A stretch of 45,666 nt of DNA from assembly GCA_035540915.1 (NCBI GenBank), contig DATLFQ010000041.1:1-45666 (forward strand), in the 5' to 3' direction. How positions within the stretch are numbered: the first letter of the stretch is position 1; each line of letters begins with the position of its first letter. This document shows positions 34,646-45,491 of the stretch, one piece after another. The DNA is from DATLFQ01 sp035540915. GTDB taxonomy: Bacteria; Actinomycetota; Acidimicrobiia; Acidimicrobiales; GCA-2861595. The position numbers and the translations under genes were made by a program. Under the pieces are notes generated by a model that worked only from the letters and a program-made list of their open reading frames with translations, made no database searches and had not been told where the DNA came from.

Positions 34646-34956
34646 AGGTCGCCTCCGCACTTCCTGCAGACGCGCACCTTGCGCCGGTCGGGCCCGACCT
34701 CGTCGAATCGGAAGCCGATCCGGGTGGGGCCGCACGACGGGCACACGATGGCGACGGCCGACGCCGGCAGGGGCATGTCCTTGTCGATGATGCCGCCCTG
34801 CATGGTGGCGCGGGTGGCCCGCTGATGGCGCTTTGCCACGTTCACCCCGTCGACGATCACCTTGTTCTCCTTCGGGAGGACGCGGCTGATCTCGCCGGTC
34901 TTGCCCCGGTCCTTGCCGGCTCGGACCCGCACCCGGTCGCCCTTCTTCAGCTTCAC
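34642..34956 (-). CDS. rplX: 50S ribosomal protein uL24
   Basis: 104 residues: KLKKGDRVRVRAGKDRGKTG (KOW motif), VDGVNVAKRHQRATRATMQG, and a C-terminal pair of CxxC motifs (CPSCGPTR, CRKCGGDL) that may bind zinc. GTG 34956 is chosen because GGAGG lies 5 nt before it; GTG 34968 would add four residues. Assembly initiator of the 50S subunit. Confidence 0.95.
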   Translation of the reverse strand: MKLKKGDRVRVRAGKDRGKTGEISRVLPKENKVIVDGVNVAKRHQRATRATMQGGIIDKDMPLPASAVAIVCPSCGPTRIGFRFDEVGPDRRKVRVCRKCGGDL

Positions 34957-34969
34957 AGGACCCTCCACA

Positions 34970-35338
34970 TCACAGGACCTCGGGGGCCAGCGAGATGATG
35001 CGCATGAACTTCTTGTCCCGCAGCTCGCGCCCGACCGGCCCGAAGATGCGGGTCCCGCGAGGCTGCTGCGCCTCGTTGATCAGCACGGCGGCGTTCTCGT
35101 CGAAGCGGATGTAGCTGCCGTCGGGCCGGCGCTTCTCCTTCTTGGTCCGGACCACGACGCACTTGACCACGTCGCCCTTCTTGACGGCGGCGCCGGGGAT
35201 GGCGTCCTTCACCGTCGCCACGAAGACGTCGCCGATGGACGCGTAGCGCCGCCTCGACCCCCCGAGCACCTTGATGCACAGGACGACCTTGGCGCCGGAG
35301 TTGTCGGCCACCCGCAGGCGGGACTCCTGCTGGATCAT
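34970..35338 (-). CDS. rplN: 50S ribosomal protein uL14
   Basis: 122 residues: MIQQESRLRVADNSGAKVVL, CIKVLGGSRRRYASIGDVFV, and ENAAVLINEAQQPRGTRIFG, PVGRELRDKKFMRIISLAPE, matching the family throughout. ATG 35338 overlaps the rpsQ stop (ATGA). Confidence 0.97.
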   Translation of the reverse strand: MIQQESRLRVADNSGAKVVLCIKVLGGSRRRYASIGDVFVATVKDAIPGAAVKKGDVVKCVVVRTKKEKRRPDGSYIRFDENAAVLINEAQQPRGTRIFGPVGRELRDKKFMRIISLAPEVL

Positions 35339-35613
35339 CGGGCCCGCTCGACGACTTCCACGACCCGCCAGCGCTTCAGCTTGGACAGCGGCCGCGTCTC
35401 CTCCACCCGCACCCGGTCGCCGGTGCGGACGTCGTTGGCCTCGTCGTGCACGTACAGGCGCTTGGTGCGCTGCACCGTCTTGGCGTAGCGGCGGTGGCGG
35501 ACGCGCTCGACGACGGCCACGACCACCGTCTTGTCCATGCCGTCGGACACCACGGTGCCCTCGCGCTGCTTGCGCCGGGCCCGCACCACCGGCTCGGGTG
35601 CCACATCAGACAT
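35335..35613 (-). CDS. rpsQ: 30S ribosomal protein uS17
   Basis: 92 residues: RKQREGTVVSDGMDKTVVVA, VVERVRHRRYAKTVQRTKRL, YVHDEANDVRTGDRVRVEET, RPLSKLKRWRVVEVVERAR. ATG 35613 lies 8 nt inside the end of rpmC. Confidence 0.97.
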   Translation of the reverse strand: MSDVAPEPVVRARRKQREGTVVSDGMDKTVVVAVVERVRHRRYAKTVQRTKRLYVHDEANDVRTGDRVRVEETRPLSKLKRWRVVEVVERAR

Positions 35614-35854
35614 TGCCTGCCTCCTTGCCCGCGCCGGCGGCGGCCGCCTCGGCGGCGGCGATCTCTCGCTCACGCAGCATGGTGTTGATGCGGGCCACCT
35701 GGCGGCGGAGCTGGCCCAGGCGGGCCGAGTTGTCCAGCTGGCCGGTGACGTGTTGGAAGCGCAGGTTGAACAGCTCCTGGCGGGTTTCGGCCAAGCGTGT
35801 CTCCAACTCCTCGGGCGTGGTGTCGCGAAGCTCGCTGGTGCGGGACCGGGCCAT
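35606..35854 (-). CDS. rpmC: 50S ribosomal protein uL29
   Basis: 82 residues: SELRDTTPEELETRLAETRQ, ELFNLRFQHVTGQLDNSARL, and VARINTMLREREIAAAEAAA. Two-helix protein at the tunnel exit with an Ala/Glu-rich tail. ATG 35854 shares a base with the rplP stop (TGATG). Confidence 0.96.
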   Translation of the reverse strand: MARSRTSELRDTTPEELETRLAETRQELFNLRFQHVTGQLDNSARLGQLRRQVARINTMLREREIAAAEAAAAGAGKEAGNV

Positions 35855-36279
35855 CAGATCTGCACCTCCTGGTCGGCGCGGCGAACGAACTTGGCGCCGA
35901 TCGGCAGCTTCTGGATGGCCCGCTCCATGGCGGCCCGGGCCAGCTCCTCGGGCACCCCGCCCAACTCGAACATGACGCGGCCGGGCTTGACCACCGCCAC
36001 CCAGTGCTCGGGGTTGCCCTTGCCGGAACCCATCCGGGTCTCGGCCGGCTTGGCCGTCACCGGCTTGTCGGGGAAGATGCGGATCCAGACCTTGCCGCCG
36101 CGCTTGACGTGGCGCGTCATCGCGATACGGGCCGCCTCGATCTGGCGGGCGGTGATCCACCCTGGCTCCATGGCCTGGATCCCGAAGTCGCCGAACGACA
36201 CCGCGCTGCCGCCCTTGGCGGCGCCGGTGAGCCGCCCGCGCTGCTGCTTGCGGTGCCGGACCTTCCGCGGCATCAGCAT
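35854..36279 (-). CDS. rplP: 50S ribosomal protein uL16
   Basis: 141 residues: PRKVRHRKQQRGRLTGAAKG, SFGDFGIQAMEPGWITARQI, EAARIAMTRHVKRGGKVWIR, IFPDKPVTAKPAETRMGSGK. Near the peptidyl transferase centre and A-site tRNA. The ATG at 36279 overlaps the rpsC stop (TGATG); ATG 36273 is an alternative. Confidence 0.97.
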   Translation of the reverse strand: MLMPRKVRHRKQQRGRLTGAAKGGSAVSFGDFGIQAMEPGWITARQIEAARIAMTRHVKRGGKVWIRIFPDKPVTAKPAETRMGSGKGNPEHWVAVVKPGRVMFELGGVPEELARAAMERAIQKLPIGAKFVRRADQEVQI

Positions 36280-37217
36280 CAGTCGGGGTCCCTTCGGAAG
36301 TGGGGAGCCTCGTGCGGGTCGCGGGTGCGGCGCTCGATCTCCTCCTCCTCGGCCAGCAGGCGCTCGATGTCGGGATCGACCTCGGGGATGATCGGCTTGG
36401 CCGCGGCCGCCTCGGGGGCGCCGTCGGCCTGCTCGTCGACGGGGGGCAGCTCGGTGCCCGGCTCGCCCTGCTCGGGGCGTCGACGCCCGCCACCGGCCGA
36501 GATGATCCGCCGGGGCCGCCCCTGGCCGGAGGTCTCGCCGACGGCCATGGCCGCCTCACGACTGATCTTGTCCTCGGACGAGACCTTGTAGGGGAGGATG
36601 TCGCCCTTGTAGATCCACACCTTTACGCCGATGCGACCGAAGGTGGTCTTGGCCTCACGGAAGCCGTAGTCGATGTCGGCCCGCAGCGTGTGCAGCGGGA
36701 CGCGGCCCTCGCGGTAGGCCTCGCGCCGGGCCATCTCGGAGCCGCCCAACCGGCCCGAGCACTGCACCCGGATGCCCTGGGCGCCGGCCTTCTGGACCGT
36801 CTGCACCGCCCGCTTCATGGCCCGCCGGAAGCTCACCCGGCCGGCCAGCTGGTCGGCGATGCCCTGGGCGATGAGGGCCGCGTCGAGCTCGGGCTGCTTG
36901 ATCTCCTGGATGTTCAGCTGCACCCGCGGGTTGCTCGTCAGCTTGGCCAGATAGGTGCGGAGCCGGTCGGCCTCGGCCCCGCGGCGGCCGATCACGATGC
37001 CGGGGCGCGCCGTGTGCAGGTCGATGCGCAGCCGGTCGCGCGTCCGCTCGACCTCGATCCGGCTCACGGCCGCCCGCTCGAGCTGGCTGGTGAGGTAGTC
37101 GCGGATCTTCCAGTCCTCGATGACCTGGCTCTGGTACTCACGGTCGTTGAACCACCGCGACTTCCAGTCGGTCGTGACCCCGAGTCGGAACCCGTACGGG
37201 TTGACCTTCTGGCCCAT
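36279..37217 (-). CDS. rpsC: 30S ribosomal protein uS3 with long C-terminal tail
   Basis: 312 residues against about 210-280 in most bacteria. MGQKVNPYGFRLGVTTDWKS, the KH domain with GIVIGRRGAEADRLR, RMKR-type SFRRAMKRAVQTVQKAGAQG, and YGFREAKTTFGRIGVKVWIY are normal. After about residue 225 comes a disordered, Gly/Pro/Ala and then acidic tail (EVDPDIERLLAEEEEIERRT). S3 lines the mRNA entry. ATG 37217 overlaps the rplV stop. Confidence 0.96.
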   Translation of the reverse strand: MGQKVNPYGFRLGVTTDWKSRWFNDREYQSQVIEDWKIRDYLTSQLERAAVSRIEVERTRDRLRIDLHTARPGIVIGRRGAEADRLRTYLAKLTSNPRVQLNIQEIKQPELDAALIAQGIADQLAGRVSFRRAMKRAVQTVQKAGAQGIRVQCSGRLGGSEMARREAYREGRVPLHTLRADIDYGFREAKTTFGRIGVKVWIYKGDILPYKVSSEDKISREAAMAVGETSGQGRPRRIISAGGGRRRPEQGEPGTELPPVDEQADGAPEAAAAKPIIPEVDPDIERLLAEEEEIERRTRDPHEAPHFRRDPD

Positions 37218-37831
37218 CAGGGCTTCTCCTGTTCAGTCTGCGGCTCGTCGGTCCCGGGCGCCGGCGCGTCCTCGACCGCCACCTCGTCGGACGCCACCTC
37301 GTCGGCAGCGGGAGGCGCGGGCTCGACCGCGGTGGGCGGCGGCGCGGCGGTGCCCGGCTGCTGCTGGTCCCGGCGGGTCGGCCGGCCCTGGCGCCCACCG
37401 GCCACCCGGCGGGACCGGCGGGCGGTCGTCTCGGCGGCGCGGCGGGCGCGGGCCCGGGCCAGGCGCTCGTCGGGCAGCCGGCTCACCACGATGGTGACGT
37501 GGCTGGTGCGCTTGCGGATGCGGGTGACGCGGCCGCGCGCCCGGGGCCGCCACCGCTTCATGGTGGCGCCCTCGTCGGCGAAGCAGGCCGAGACGTACAG
37601 CTCCTCGGGATCCATGCCGTCGTTGTTCTCCGCATTGGCGACCGCCGAGGCCAGCAGCTTGCCGACGATGGTGGCGGCGTCCCGCTCGGCGAACTGCAGG
37701 ATCTCGGCCGCCTCGGCCACCTGCTTGCCCCGGATCAGGTCGAGCACCGGTCGCACCTTGTAGGCCGAGCTGCGGCAGTGGCGCAGCACCGCCCTCGTGC
37801 CCGGCCGCTCGTTGAGCTTCGGCCCGGTCAT
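37217..37831 (-). CDS. rplV: 50S ribosomal protein uL22 with long C-terminal tail
   Basis: 204 residues, about 90 more than typical. Core: AVLRHCRSSAYKVRPVLDLI, RGKQVAEAAEILQFAERDAA, ANAENNDGMDPEELYVSACF, GRVTRIRKRTSHVTIVVS. Then an Arg-rich stretch and a Pro/Ala/Glu/Thr-rich tail, probably disordered and on the ribosome surface near the tunnel exit. ATG 37831 overlaps the rpsS stop (ATGA). Confidence 0.95.
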   Translation of the reverse strand: MTGPKLNERPGTRAVLRHCRSSAYKVRPVLDLIRGKQVAEAAEILQFAERDAATIVGKLLASAVANAENNDGMDPEELYVSACFADEGATMKRWRPRARGRVTRIRKRTSHVTIVVSRLPDERLARARARRAAETTARRSRRVAGGRQGRPTRRDQQQPGTAAPPPTAVEPAPPAADEVASDEVAVEDAPAPGTDEPQTEQEKP

Positions 37832-38106
37832 CGCCGCGCGCCCCGCTCCTGGCCGGCGTGGTAGCGGAACGTGCGGGTCGGCGCGAACTCTCCCAGCTTG
37901 TGCCCGACCATTGACTCCACGATGTAGACCGGTACGTGCTTGCGACCGTCGTGGACGGCGATGGTGTGTCCCACCATGTCGGGGATGATCGTGGACCGCC
38001 GCGACCACGTCTTGACCACCCGCTTCTCGCCGGCCGAGTTGAGCACGTCCACCTTCTTCAACAGGTGGTCGTCGACGAACGGGCCCTTCTTCAAGCTACG
38101 GGGCAC
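37828..38106 (-). CDS. rpsS: 30S ribosomal protein uS19
   Basis: 92 residues: PRSLKKGPFVDDHLLKKVDV, KTWSRRSTIIPDMVGHTIAV, HDGRKHVPVYIVESMVGHKL, GEFAPTRTFRYHAG. GTG 38106, 2 nt after the rplB stop. A longer open frame upstream is a shadow of rplB. Confidence 0.96.
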   Translation of the reverse strand: MPRSLKKGPFVDDHLLKKVDVLNSAGEKRVVKTWSRRSTIIPDMVGHTIAVHDGRKHVPVYIVESMVGHKLGEFAPTRTFRYHAGQERGARR

Positions 38107-38108
38107 GG

Positions 38109-38945
38109 CTACCTCCGCGACCCGCGCGTGCGGCGTCGCCTGACGATGAGCTTGCTCGACTCCTTGGTGGTGTCCCGGGTGCGCCCCTCGGGCTGACCCC
38201 ACGGGGACACGGGGTGGCGGCCACCCGAGGACTTGCCCTCGCCGCCGCCCAGCGGGTGGTCGACGGGGTTCATGGCCACGCCGCGGGTCTGGGGGCGCAC
38301 GCCCTTCCAGCGGTTGCGGCCGGCCTTGCCCACCTTCACCAGCTCGGACTCGGCGTTGCCGACCTCGCCGATGGTACCGCGGCAGTCGATCGGCACCCGG
38401 CGCATCTCGGTGGAGGGAAGGCGCAAGGTGGCGTGGTCGCCCTCCTTGGCCACCAGCTGGACGCTCATGCCGGCGCCGCGGGCCAGCTTGCCGCCGGCGC
38501 CCGGCTTCAGCTCCACGCAGTGGACCGTGGTACCCACCGGGATGAAGCGCAGTGGCATGGCGTTGCCGGGCCGTATGTCGGCGCCCTGCCCGCTCTGGAG
38601 GAGGTCGCCCACCTTCACCCGGGCGGGGGCCAGGATGTAGCGCTTCTCCCCGTCGAGGTAGTGCAGCAGGGCGATGCGGGCGGTGCGGTTCGGGTCGTAC
38701 TCGATGGCCGCCACCTTGGCCGGCACGCCGTCCTTGGTCCGGCGGAAGTCGACCATCCGGTACTGCTGCTTGTGGCCGCCGCCGCGGTGTCGGGCCGTCT
38801 TGCGCCCGTGCGCGTTGCGGCCACCGGTGCCGGGCTTGGCGGCCAGGAGCGAGCGCTCGGGCCGGTCCTTGGTGATCTCGGAGAAGTCCGAGACGGTCTG
38901 GAAGCGGCGGCCGGCGCTGGTGGGCTTTCGTTTGCGGAGCGGCAT
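38109..38945 (-). CDS. rplB: 50S ribosomal protein uL2
   Basis: 278 residues: TGGRNAHGRKTARHRGGGHK, YRMVDFRRTKDGVPAKVAAI, EYDPNRTARIALLHYLDGEK and the catalytic-centre loop VRPQTRGVAMNPVDHPLGGG. Essential for subunit association and peptidyl transfer. ATG 38945, 16 nt after rplW. Confidence 0.97.
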   Translation of the reverse strand: MPLRKRKPTSAGRRFQTVSDFSEITKDRPERSLLAAKPGTGGRNAHGRKTARHRGGGHKQQYRMVDFRRTKDGVPAKVAAIEYDPNRTARIALLHYLDGEKRYILAPARVKVGDLLQSGQGADIRPGNAMPLRFIPVGTTVHCVELKPGAGGKLARGAGMSVQLVAKEGDHATLRLPSTEMRRVPIDCRGTIGEVGNAESELVKVGKAGRNRWKGVRPQTRGVAMNPVDHPLGGGEGKSSGGRHPVSPWGQPEGRTRDTTKESSKLIVRRRRTRGSRR

Positions 38946-38961
38946 GTTCTCTCGTTCCCGC

Positions 38962-39252
38962 CTAGCTCTCGAACAGTTCGATGCGGTCGTCGCCGGCCAG
39001 CGTGACGATGGCCCGCTTGGTGGCGGCCCGCTGGCCGAAGGTCGCCTTGCGGCGGTTGCGCTTGCGCTTGCCCTTGCGGTTCAGGGTGTTCACGTTGGTG
39101 ACCCTGACGTTGAAGATGGCCTCCACCGCCTGGCGGATCTCGGTCTTGTTCGAGTCCGGGTGGACGAGGAACGTGTACACGCCCTCGTCCAGCAGTGCGT
39201 AGGACTTCTCCGACACGACCGGCCGCAGGATGACGCTGCGAGGGTCCTTCAT
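38962..39252 (-). CDS. rplW: 50S ribosomal protein uL23
   Basis: 96 residues: DPRSVILRPVVSEKSYALLD, YTFLVHPDSNKTEIRQAVEA, IFNVRVTNVNTLNRKGKRKR. Docking site for trigger factor and SRP at the tunnel exit. ATG 39252 overlaps the rplD stop (ATGA). Confidence 0.97.
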   Translation of the reverse strand: MKDPRSVILRPVVSEKSYALLDEGVYTFLVHPDSNKTEIRQAVEAIFNVRVTNVNTLNRKGKRKRNRRKATFGQRAATKRAIVTLAGDDRIELFES

Positions 39253-39872
39253 GCGTCATCTCCTCGCCGGCCGGGCAGGGTCGCCCGGGTGAAGACGAGC
39301 CAGTCCGCCCGGAGGACGTCGTAGGCGTTGAGGTCGGTGGCCGGCAGGAGATGGACGTCGGGCAGGTTGCGGAACGACTTGGCCGCCGCCTCGTCCTCCG
39401 GCCCGAGCACGACCAGCAGTCGGCCGGTCACGCCCAGCGCAGTCAGCGCCGCTCGGGCGCCCTTGGTCGAGGGGGCCGGGAAGTCCCAGCCCTCGACGAC
39501 CACGACCCGACCCTCGGCCGCCCTGTCGGACAGGGCCGATCGCAGGGCCAGCTGCACCATCTTCTTGGGGGTCTTCTGCGCGTAGCTGCGGGGCTTGGGA
39601 CCGAGGGCGACGCCGCCTCCTGTCCAGTGCGGCGCCCGGCTGGAGCCCTGCCGCGCCCGACCGGTCCCCTTCTGGCGCCAGGGCTTGGCCCCGCCGCCGC
39701 GGACCTCGGCCCGGGTCAGGGTGGACTGCGTGCCCGAGCGGGCGGCGGCCAGCTGGGCGGTGACGACCTGGTGCATCACGGCGACGTTCGGCTGGACGCC
39801 GAAGGTGGCGTCGTCCAGGTCGACCGAACCGGCCTCGGACCCGTCGGGCCGGCGGACGGCGACGCTGGTCAC
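39249..39872 (-). CDS. rplD: 50S ribosomal protein uL4
   Basis: 207 residues: the tunnel loop with TLTRAEVRGGGAKPWRQKGT, GRARQGSSRAPHWTGGGVAL, and the globular part YAQKTPKKMVQLALRSALSD. In E. coli L4 autoregulates its operon; the same is possible here. GTG 39872 overlaps the rplC stop (GTGA). Confidence 0.97.
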   Translation of the reverse strand: MTSVAVRRPDGSEAGSVDLDDATFGVQPNVAVMHQVVTAQLAAARSGTQSTLTRAEVRGGGAKPWRQKGTGRARQGSSRAPHWTGGGVALGPKPRSYAQKTPKKMVQLALRSALSDRAAEGRVVVVEGWDFPAPSTKGARAALTALGVTGRLLVVLGPEDEAAAKSFRNLPDVHLLPATDLNAYDVLRADWLVFTRATLPGRRGDDA

Positions 39873-40519
39873 GACGTCACCTGCTTGGCCTTGACGGCGT
39901 TGCGGATGAGCACCAACCCGCCGCGCGGGCCGGGCACCGCGCCTTTGACCAGCAGCAGGTCGCGCTCGGCGTCGGCCTCGACCACCTGGAGGTTCAGCGT
40001 CGTCACCTGACGATTGCCCATCTGGCCGGCCATCCGCGTGCCCTTGAAGACGCGGGCCGGGGTGGCGCAGGCGCCCACCGAGCCCGGCGCGCGGTGCTTC
40101 TTGTGGTTGCCGTGGGAGGCGCCCTGCCCGGCGAAGTTGTGGCGCTTGACCACGCCGGCGAAGCCCTTGCCCTTGCTCACCGCCGTGACGTCGACCCGCT
40201 CGCCGGCGGCCAGCAGGTCCACCTTCAGTTCCTGGCCGACGCTGTACCCGTTGGTGTCCTCCAGGCGCAGCTCCACCAGGCGGGCACCCGGCTCGACGCC
40301 GGCCTTGGCGAAGTGGCCCGCTTCCGGCTTGGTCAGCCGGCTGGTTTTGACCGACCCGAACGTGACCTGGACGGCGGAGTAGCCGTCGCGCTCGGGCGTC
40401 TTCACCTGGACCACCCGCAGGGGTGCGACCTTCACGACGGTCACCGGCACGGCACGGTTCTGGTCATCCCAGATCTGGGTCATGCCCACCTTCTCACCGA
40501 TGATCGCCTTGCGGGCCAT
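39869..40519 (-). CDS. rplC: 50S ribosomal protein uL3
   Basis: 216 residues: KAIIGEKVGMTQIWDDQNRA, PVTVVKVAPLRVVQVKT, and the core loop FAGQGASHGNHKKHRAPGSV, ATPARVFKGTRMAGQMGNRQ. ATG 40519; ten further codons upstream are open but start in the hairpin-rich gap and are not conserved. 134 nt separate it from rpsJ, the largest gap in this gene cluster. Confidence 0.96.
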   Translation of the reverse strand: MARKAIIGEKVGMTQIWDDQNRAVPVTVVKVAPLRVVQVKTPERDGYSAVQVTFGSVKTSRLTKPEAGHFAKAGVEPGARLVELRLEDTNGYSVGQELKVDLLAAGERVDVTAVSKGKGFAGVVKRHNFAGQGASHGNHKKHRAPGSVGACATPARVFKGTRMAGQMGNRQVTTLNLQVVEADAERDLLLVKGAVPGPRGGLVLIRNAVKAKQVTS

Positions 40520-40555
40520 GCCTGTGCTTACGCAGCCTTTCGCCACTCACGCGAA

Positions 40556-40627
40556 CGCTCCGCACCGGGTCCCCGGGCGGAGCGCTGATTCGGATTCGCT
40601 GCGGCGTCCCCGAATGGGCGGCCGCAG
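40556..40627 (-). promoter_or_regulatory. Two stem-loops in the rpsJ-rplC intercistronic region
   Basis: Stem 1: 40556-40563 pairs with 40577-40584 (CGCTCCGC/GCGGAGCG). It is extended by an inner 4-bp CCGG pair after a bulged A, with a 4-nt loop. Stem 2: CTGCGGC (40599-40605) pairs with GCCGCAG (40621-40627), with an inner short C/G pairing. They fill much of the 134-nt gap. No U-run marks a terminator and no clear promoter is seen. A ribosomal-protein-responsive or RNA-processing element is plausible. Confidence 0.5.
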
Positions 40628-40653
40628 ACGTCGGTTGGAACAGCCGGGACAGC

Positions 40654-40974
40654 CTACTGGATGCGGATCTCGATGTCGACGCCGGCGGGAAGGTCCAGGC
40701 GCTGCAACGAATCCACCGTCTTGGGGCTGTGCTCGACGATGTCGATCAGCCGCTTGTGGACCCGCATCTCGAAGTGCTCGCGGCTGTCCTTGTACTTGTG
40801 CGGCGACCGGATCACCGTGTACCGGCTCGTCTCGGTCGGAAGGGGGACCGGGCCGCGCACCTTGGCCTGCGTGCGCAGCACCGTCTCCACGATCTTCTTC
40901 GTCGACTGATCGATGATCTCGTGGTCGTAGGCCTTCAGCCTGATCCTGATCTTCTGCTTCTGGCCGTCGGCCAC
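40654..40974 (-). CDS. rpsJ: 30S ribosomal protein uS10
   Basis: 106 residues: QKQKIRIRLKAYDHEIIDQS, TKKIVETVLRTQAKVRGPVP, LPTETSRYTVIRSPHKYKDS, REHFEMRVHKRLIDI. Also the NusE transcription factor. GTG 40974, 14 nt after tuf. A very long frame running upstream over tuf and fusA is a shadow. Confidence 0.96.
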   Translation of the reverse strand: MADGQKQKIRIRLKAYDHEIIDQSTKKIVETVLRTQAKVRGPVPLPTETSRYTVIRSPHKYKDSREHFEMRVHKRLIDIVEHSPKTVDSLQRLDLPAGVDIEIRIQ

Positions 40975-40988
40975 TGGCGTCCCGTCCC

Positions 40989-42182
<1,194 letters not shown>

Positions 42183-42191
42183 AGCTCCTCT

Positions 42192-44291
<2,100 letters not shown>

Positions 44292-44354
44292 GGAAGAAGC
44301 TTTCTGTGCGAAGGGTCGATCCGGCTCCGCCGGTCGGCCCGGAGCGCCTCTAGC

Positions 44355-44383
44355 TCGCCGGCCAAGCTCTGCTTGGCCGGCGA
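44355..44383 (-). promoter_or_regulatory. Perfect 13-bp hairpin between rpsG and fusA
   Basis: TCGCCGGCCAAGC (44355-44367) and its exact reverse complement (44371-44383) flank a 3-nt loop, starting one base after the rpsG stop. In RNA this is a very stable stem. A second 6-bp stem (GCTCCG at 44324-44329 with CGGAGC at 44340-44345) follows nearer fusA. No U-tract is present, so it is not a canonical terminator; attenuation, RNase processing or mRNA protection are possible. Confidence 0.6.
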
Positions 44384-44384
44384 C

Positions 44385-44855
44385 TTACCAGCGGTAGTGC
44401 GCGAAGGCCTTGTTCGACTCGGCCATCTTGTGCATGTCCTCGCGGCGCTTCACGGCCGAGCCGACGCCGTTGGAGGCGTCAAGCAGCTCGTTGGCCAGGC
44501 GCTGGGCCATCGTCTTCTCCCGCCGTTGGCGGGAGTAGCCGACCAGCCAGCGAACCGACAGGGTGGTCGAGCGGCGGGGCCGGACCTCGACGGGCACCTG
44601 GTAGGTGGCGCCGCCGACCCTGCGGCTCTTGACCTCGAGGGCCGGCTTGGTGTTGTCGACCGCCCGCTTCAGCGTGGCGATCGGCTCGGCGCCGCTCTTT
44701 TCCTTCACGATCTCGAGTGCGTCGTAGACGATGCGCTCGGCCAGCGTCCGCTTGCCGCGGCTGAGCACCTTGTTGATCAGCTGGGTGACCATGGCCGACC
44801 GGTACACCGGGTCGGGCACGAGGTCGCGGCGGGGCGCAGGACCCTTGCGGGGCAT
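44385..44855 (-). CDS. rpsG: 30S ribosomal protein uS7
   Basis: 156 residues: MPRKGPAPRRDLVPDPVYRS, VTQLINKVLSRGKRTLAERI, PALEVKSRRVGGATYQVPVE, VRPRRSTTLSVRWLV and the end SNKAFAHYRW. Organises the 30S head. ATG 44855, 4 nt after rpsL; an upstream open extension overlaps rpsL and is not conserved. Confidence 0.97.
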   Translation of the reverse strand: MPRKGPAPRRDLVPDPVYRSAMVTQLINKVLSRGKRTLAERIVYDALEIVKEKSGAEPIATLKRAVDNTKPALEVKSRRVGGATYQVPVEVRPRRSTTLSVRWLVGYSRQRREKTMAQRLANELLDASNGVGSAVKRREDMHKMAESNKAFAHYRW

Positions 44856-44859
44856 CGGC

Positions 44860-45228
44860 TCAGTCCTTCTTCGCGCCGTAGCGGCTGCGGGCCTGCTTGC
44901 GGTCACGGACGCCCGAGGTGTCGAGGGTGCCGCGGATGATCTTGTAGCGCACCCCCGGGAGGTCCTTCACCCGGCCGCCACGGACCAGCACAATGGAGTG
45001 CTCCTGCAGGTTGTGCCCGACGCCGGGGATGTAGGCGGTGACCTCGGTGCCGCTGGTGAGCCGCACTCGGGCCACCTTGCGCAGCGCCGAGTTCGGCTTC
45101 TTGGGGGTGGTCGTGTAGACGCGGGTGCACACCCCCCGCCGCTGGGGCGCGCCCTTCAGGGCCGGCGTCTTGGTCTTGGTCAGCTTCGACTCGCGGCCCT
45201 TCCGGACCAGCTGGGCAATGGTGGGCAA
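44860..45228 (-). CDS. rpsL: 30S ribosomal protein uS12
   Basis: 122 residues: PTIAQLVRKGRESKLTKTKT, PALKGAPQRRGVCTRVYTTT, PKKPNSALRKVARVRL and GGRVKDLPGVRYKIIRGTLD. The streptomycin-relevant lysines in TPKKPNS and GGRVKDLPG are wild type. Initiates at TTG 45228, preceded by GAGAGGA with about 8 nt spacing. First gene of the str cluster. Confidence 0.96.
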   Translation of the reverse strand: MPTIAQLVRKGRESKLTKTKTPALKGAPQRRGVCTRVYTTTPKKPNSALRKVARVRLTSGTEVTAYIPGVGHNLQEHSIVLVRGGRVKDLPGVRYKIIRGTLDTSGVRDRKQARSRYGAKKD

Positions 45229-45244
45229 CCCGATTCCTCTCTCA

Positions 45245-45272
45245 GGCCCTTGCGGGCCGACCGACCAGCGTA
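45245..45272 (-). promoter_or_regulatory. rpsL promoter -10 and GNRA leader hairpin
   Basis: TACGCT (complement of 45267-45272) fits a TANNNT -10 about 40 nt before the rpsL TTG. In the short leader GGCCC-GCAA-GGGCC (complement of 45245-45258) makes a 5-bp stem with a GNRA tetraloop just before the ribosome-binding site. The rest of the 263-nt rpoC-rpsL gap holds only a weak 5-bp stem (45455-45468), possibly an rpoC terminator. I see no gene there. Confidence 0.4.
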
Positions 45273-45491
45273 GCAGCGTCGGTCGGAGCCGCCACACGGT
45301 GACCACCGGGGCCGGGCGCCGTCGTGCGGCTTCGCCTTGCACACTGCCTTGTCATGGCCGACGACGGACGTCGAACTCGCCATCGACGCCCTGCTCCGGG
45401 CCGCCTGGTCCAGGCTGCGACCCGCCCCCTGTCCCCGAGGTCATCCCTCACGGCGACCGACGCCGGTCTGGAGCTTCGCCACCTTCGCCCG

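Noticed and set aside
45236..45250. CTGAGAGAGG in the rpsL leader resembling the CTGAGA core of a TPP riboswitch
   Set aside because: The leader is far too short and lacks the other conserved helices; the context is ribosomal, not thiamine.
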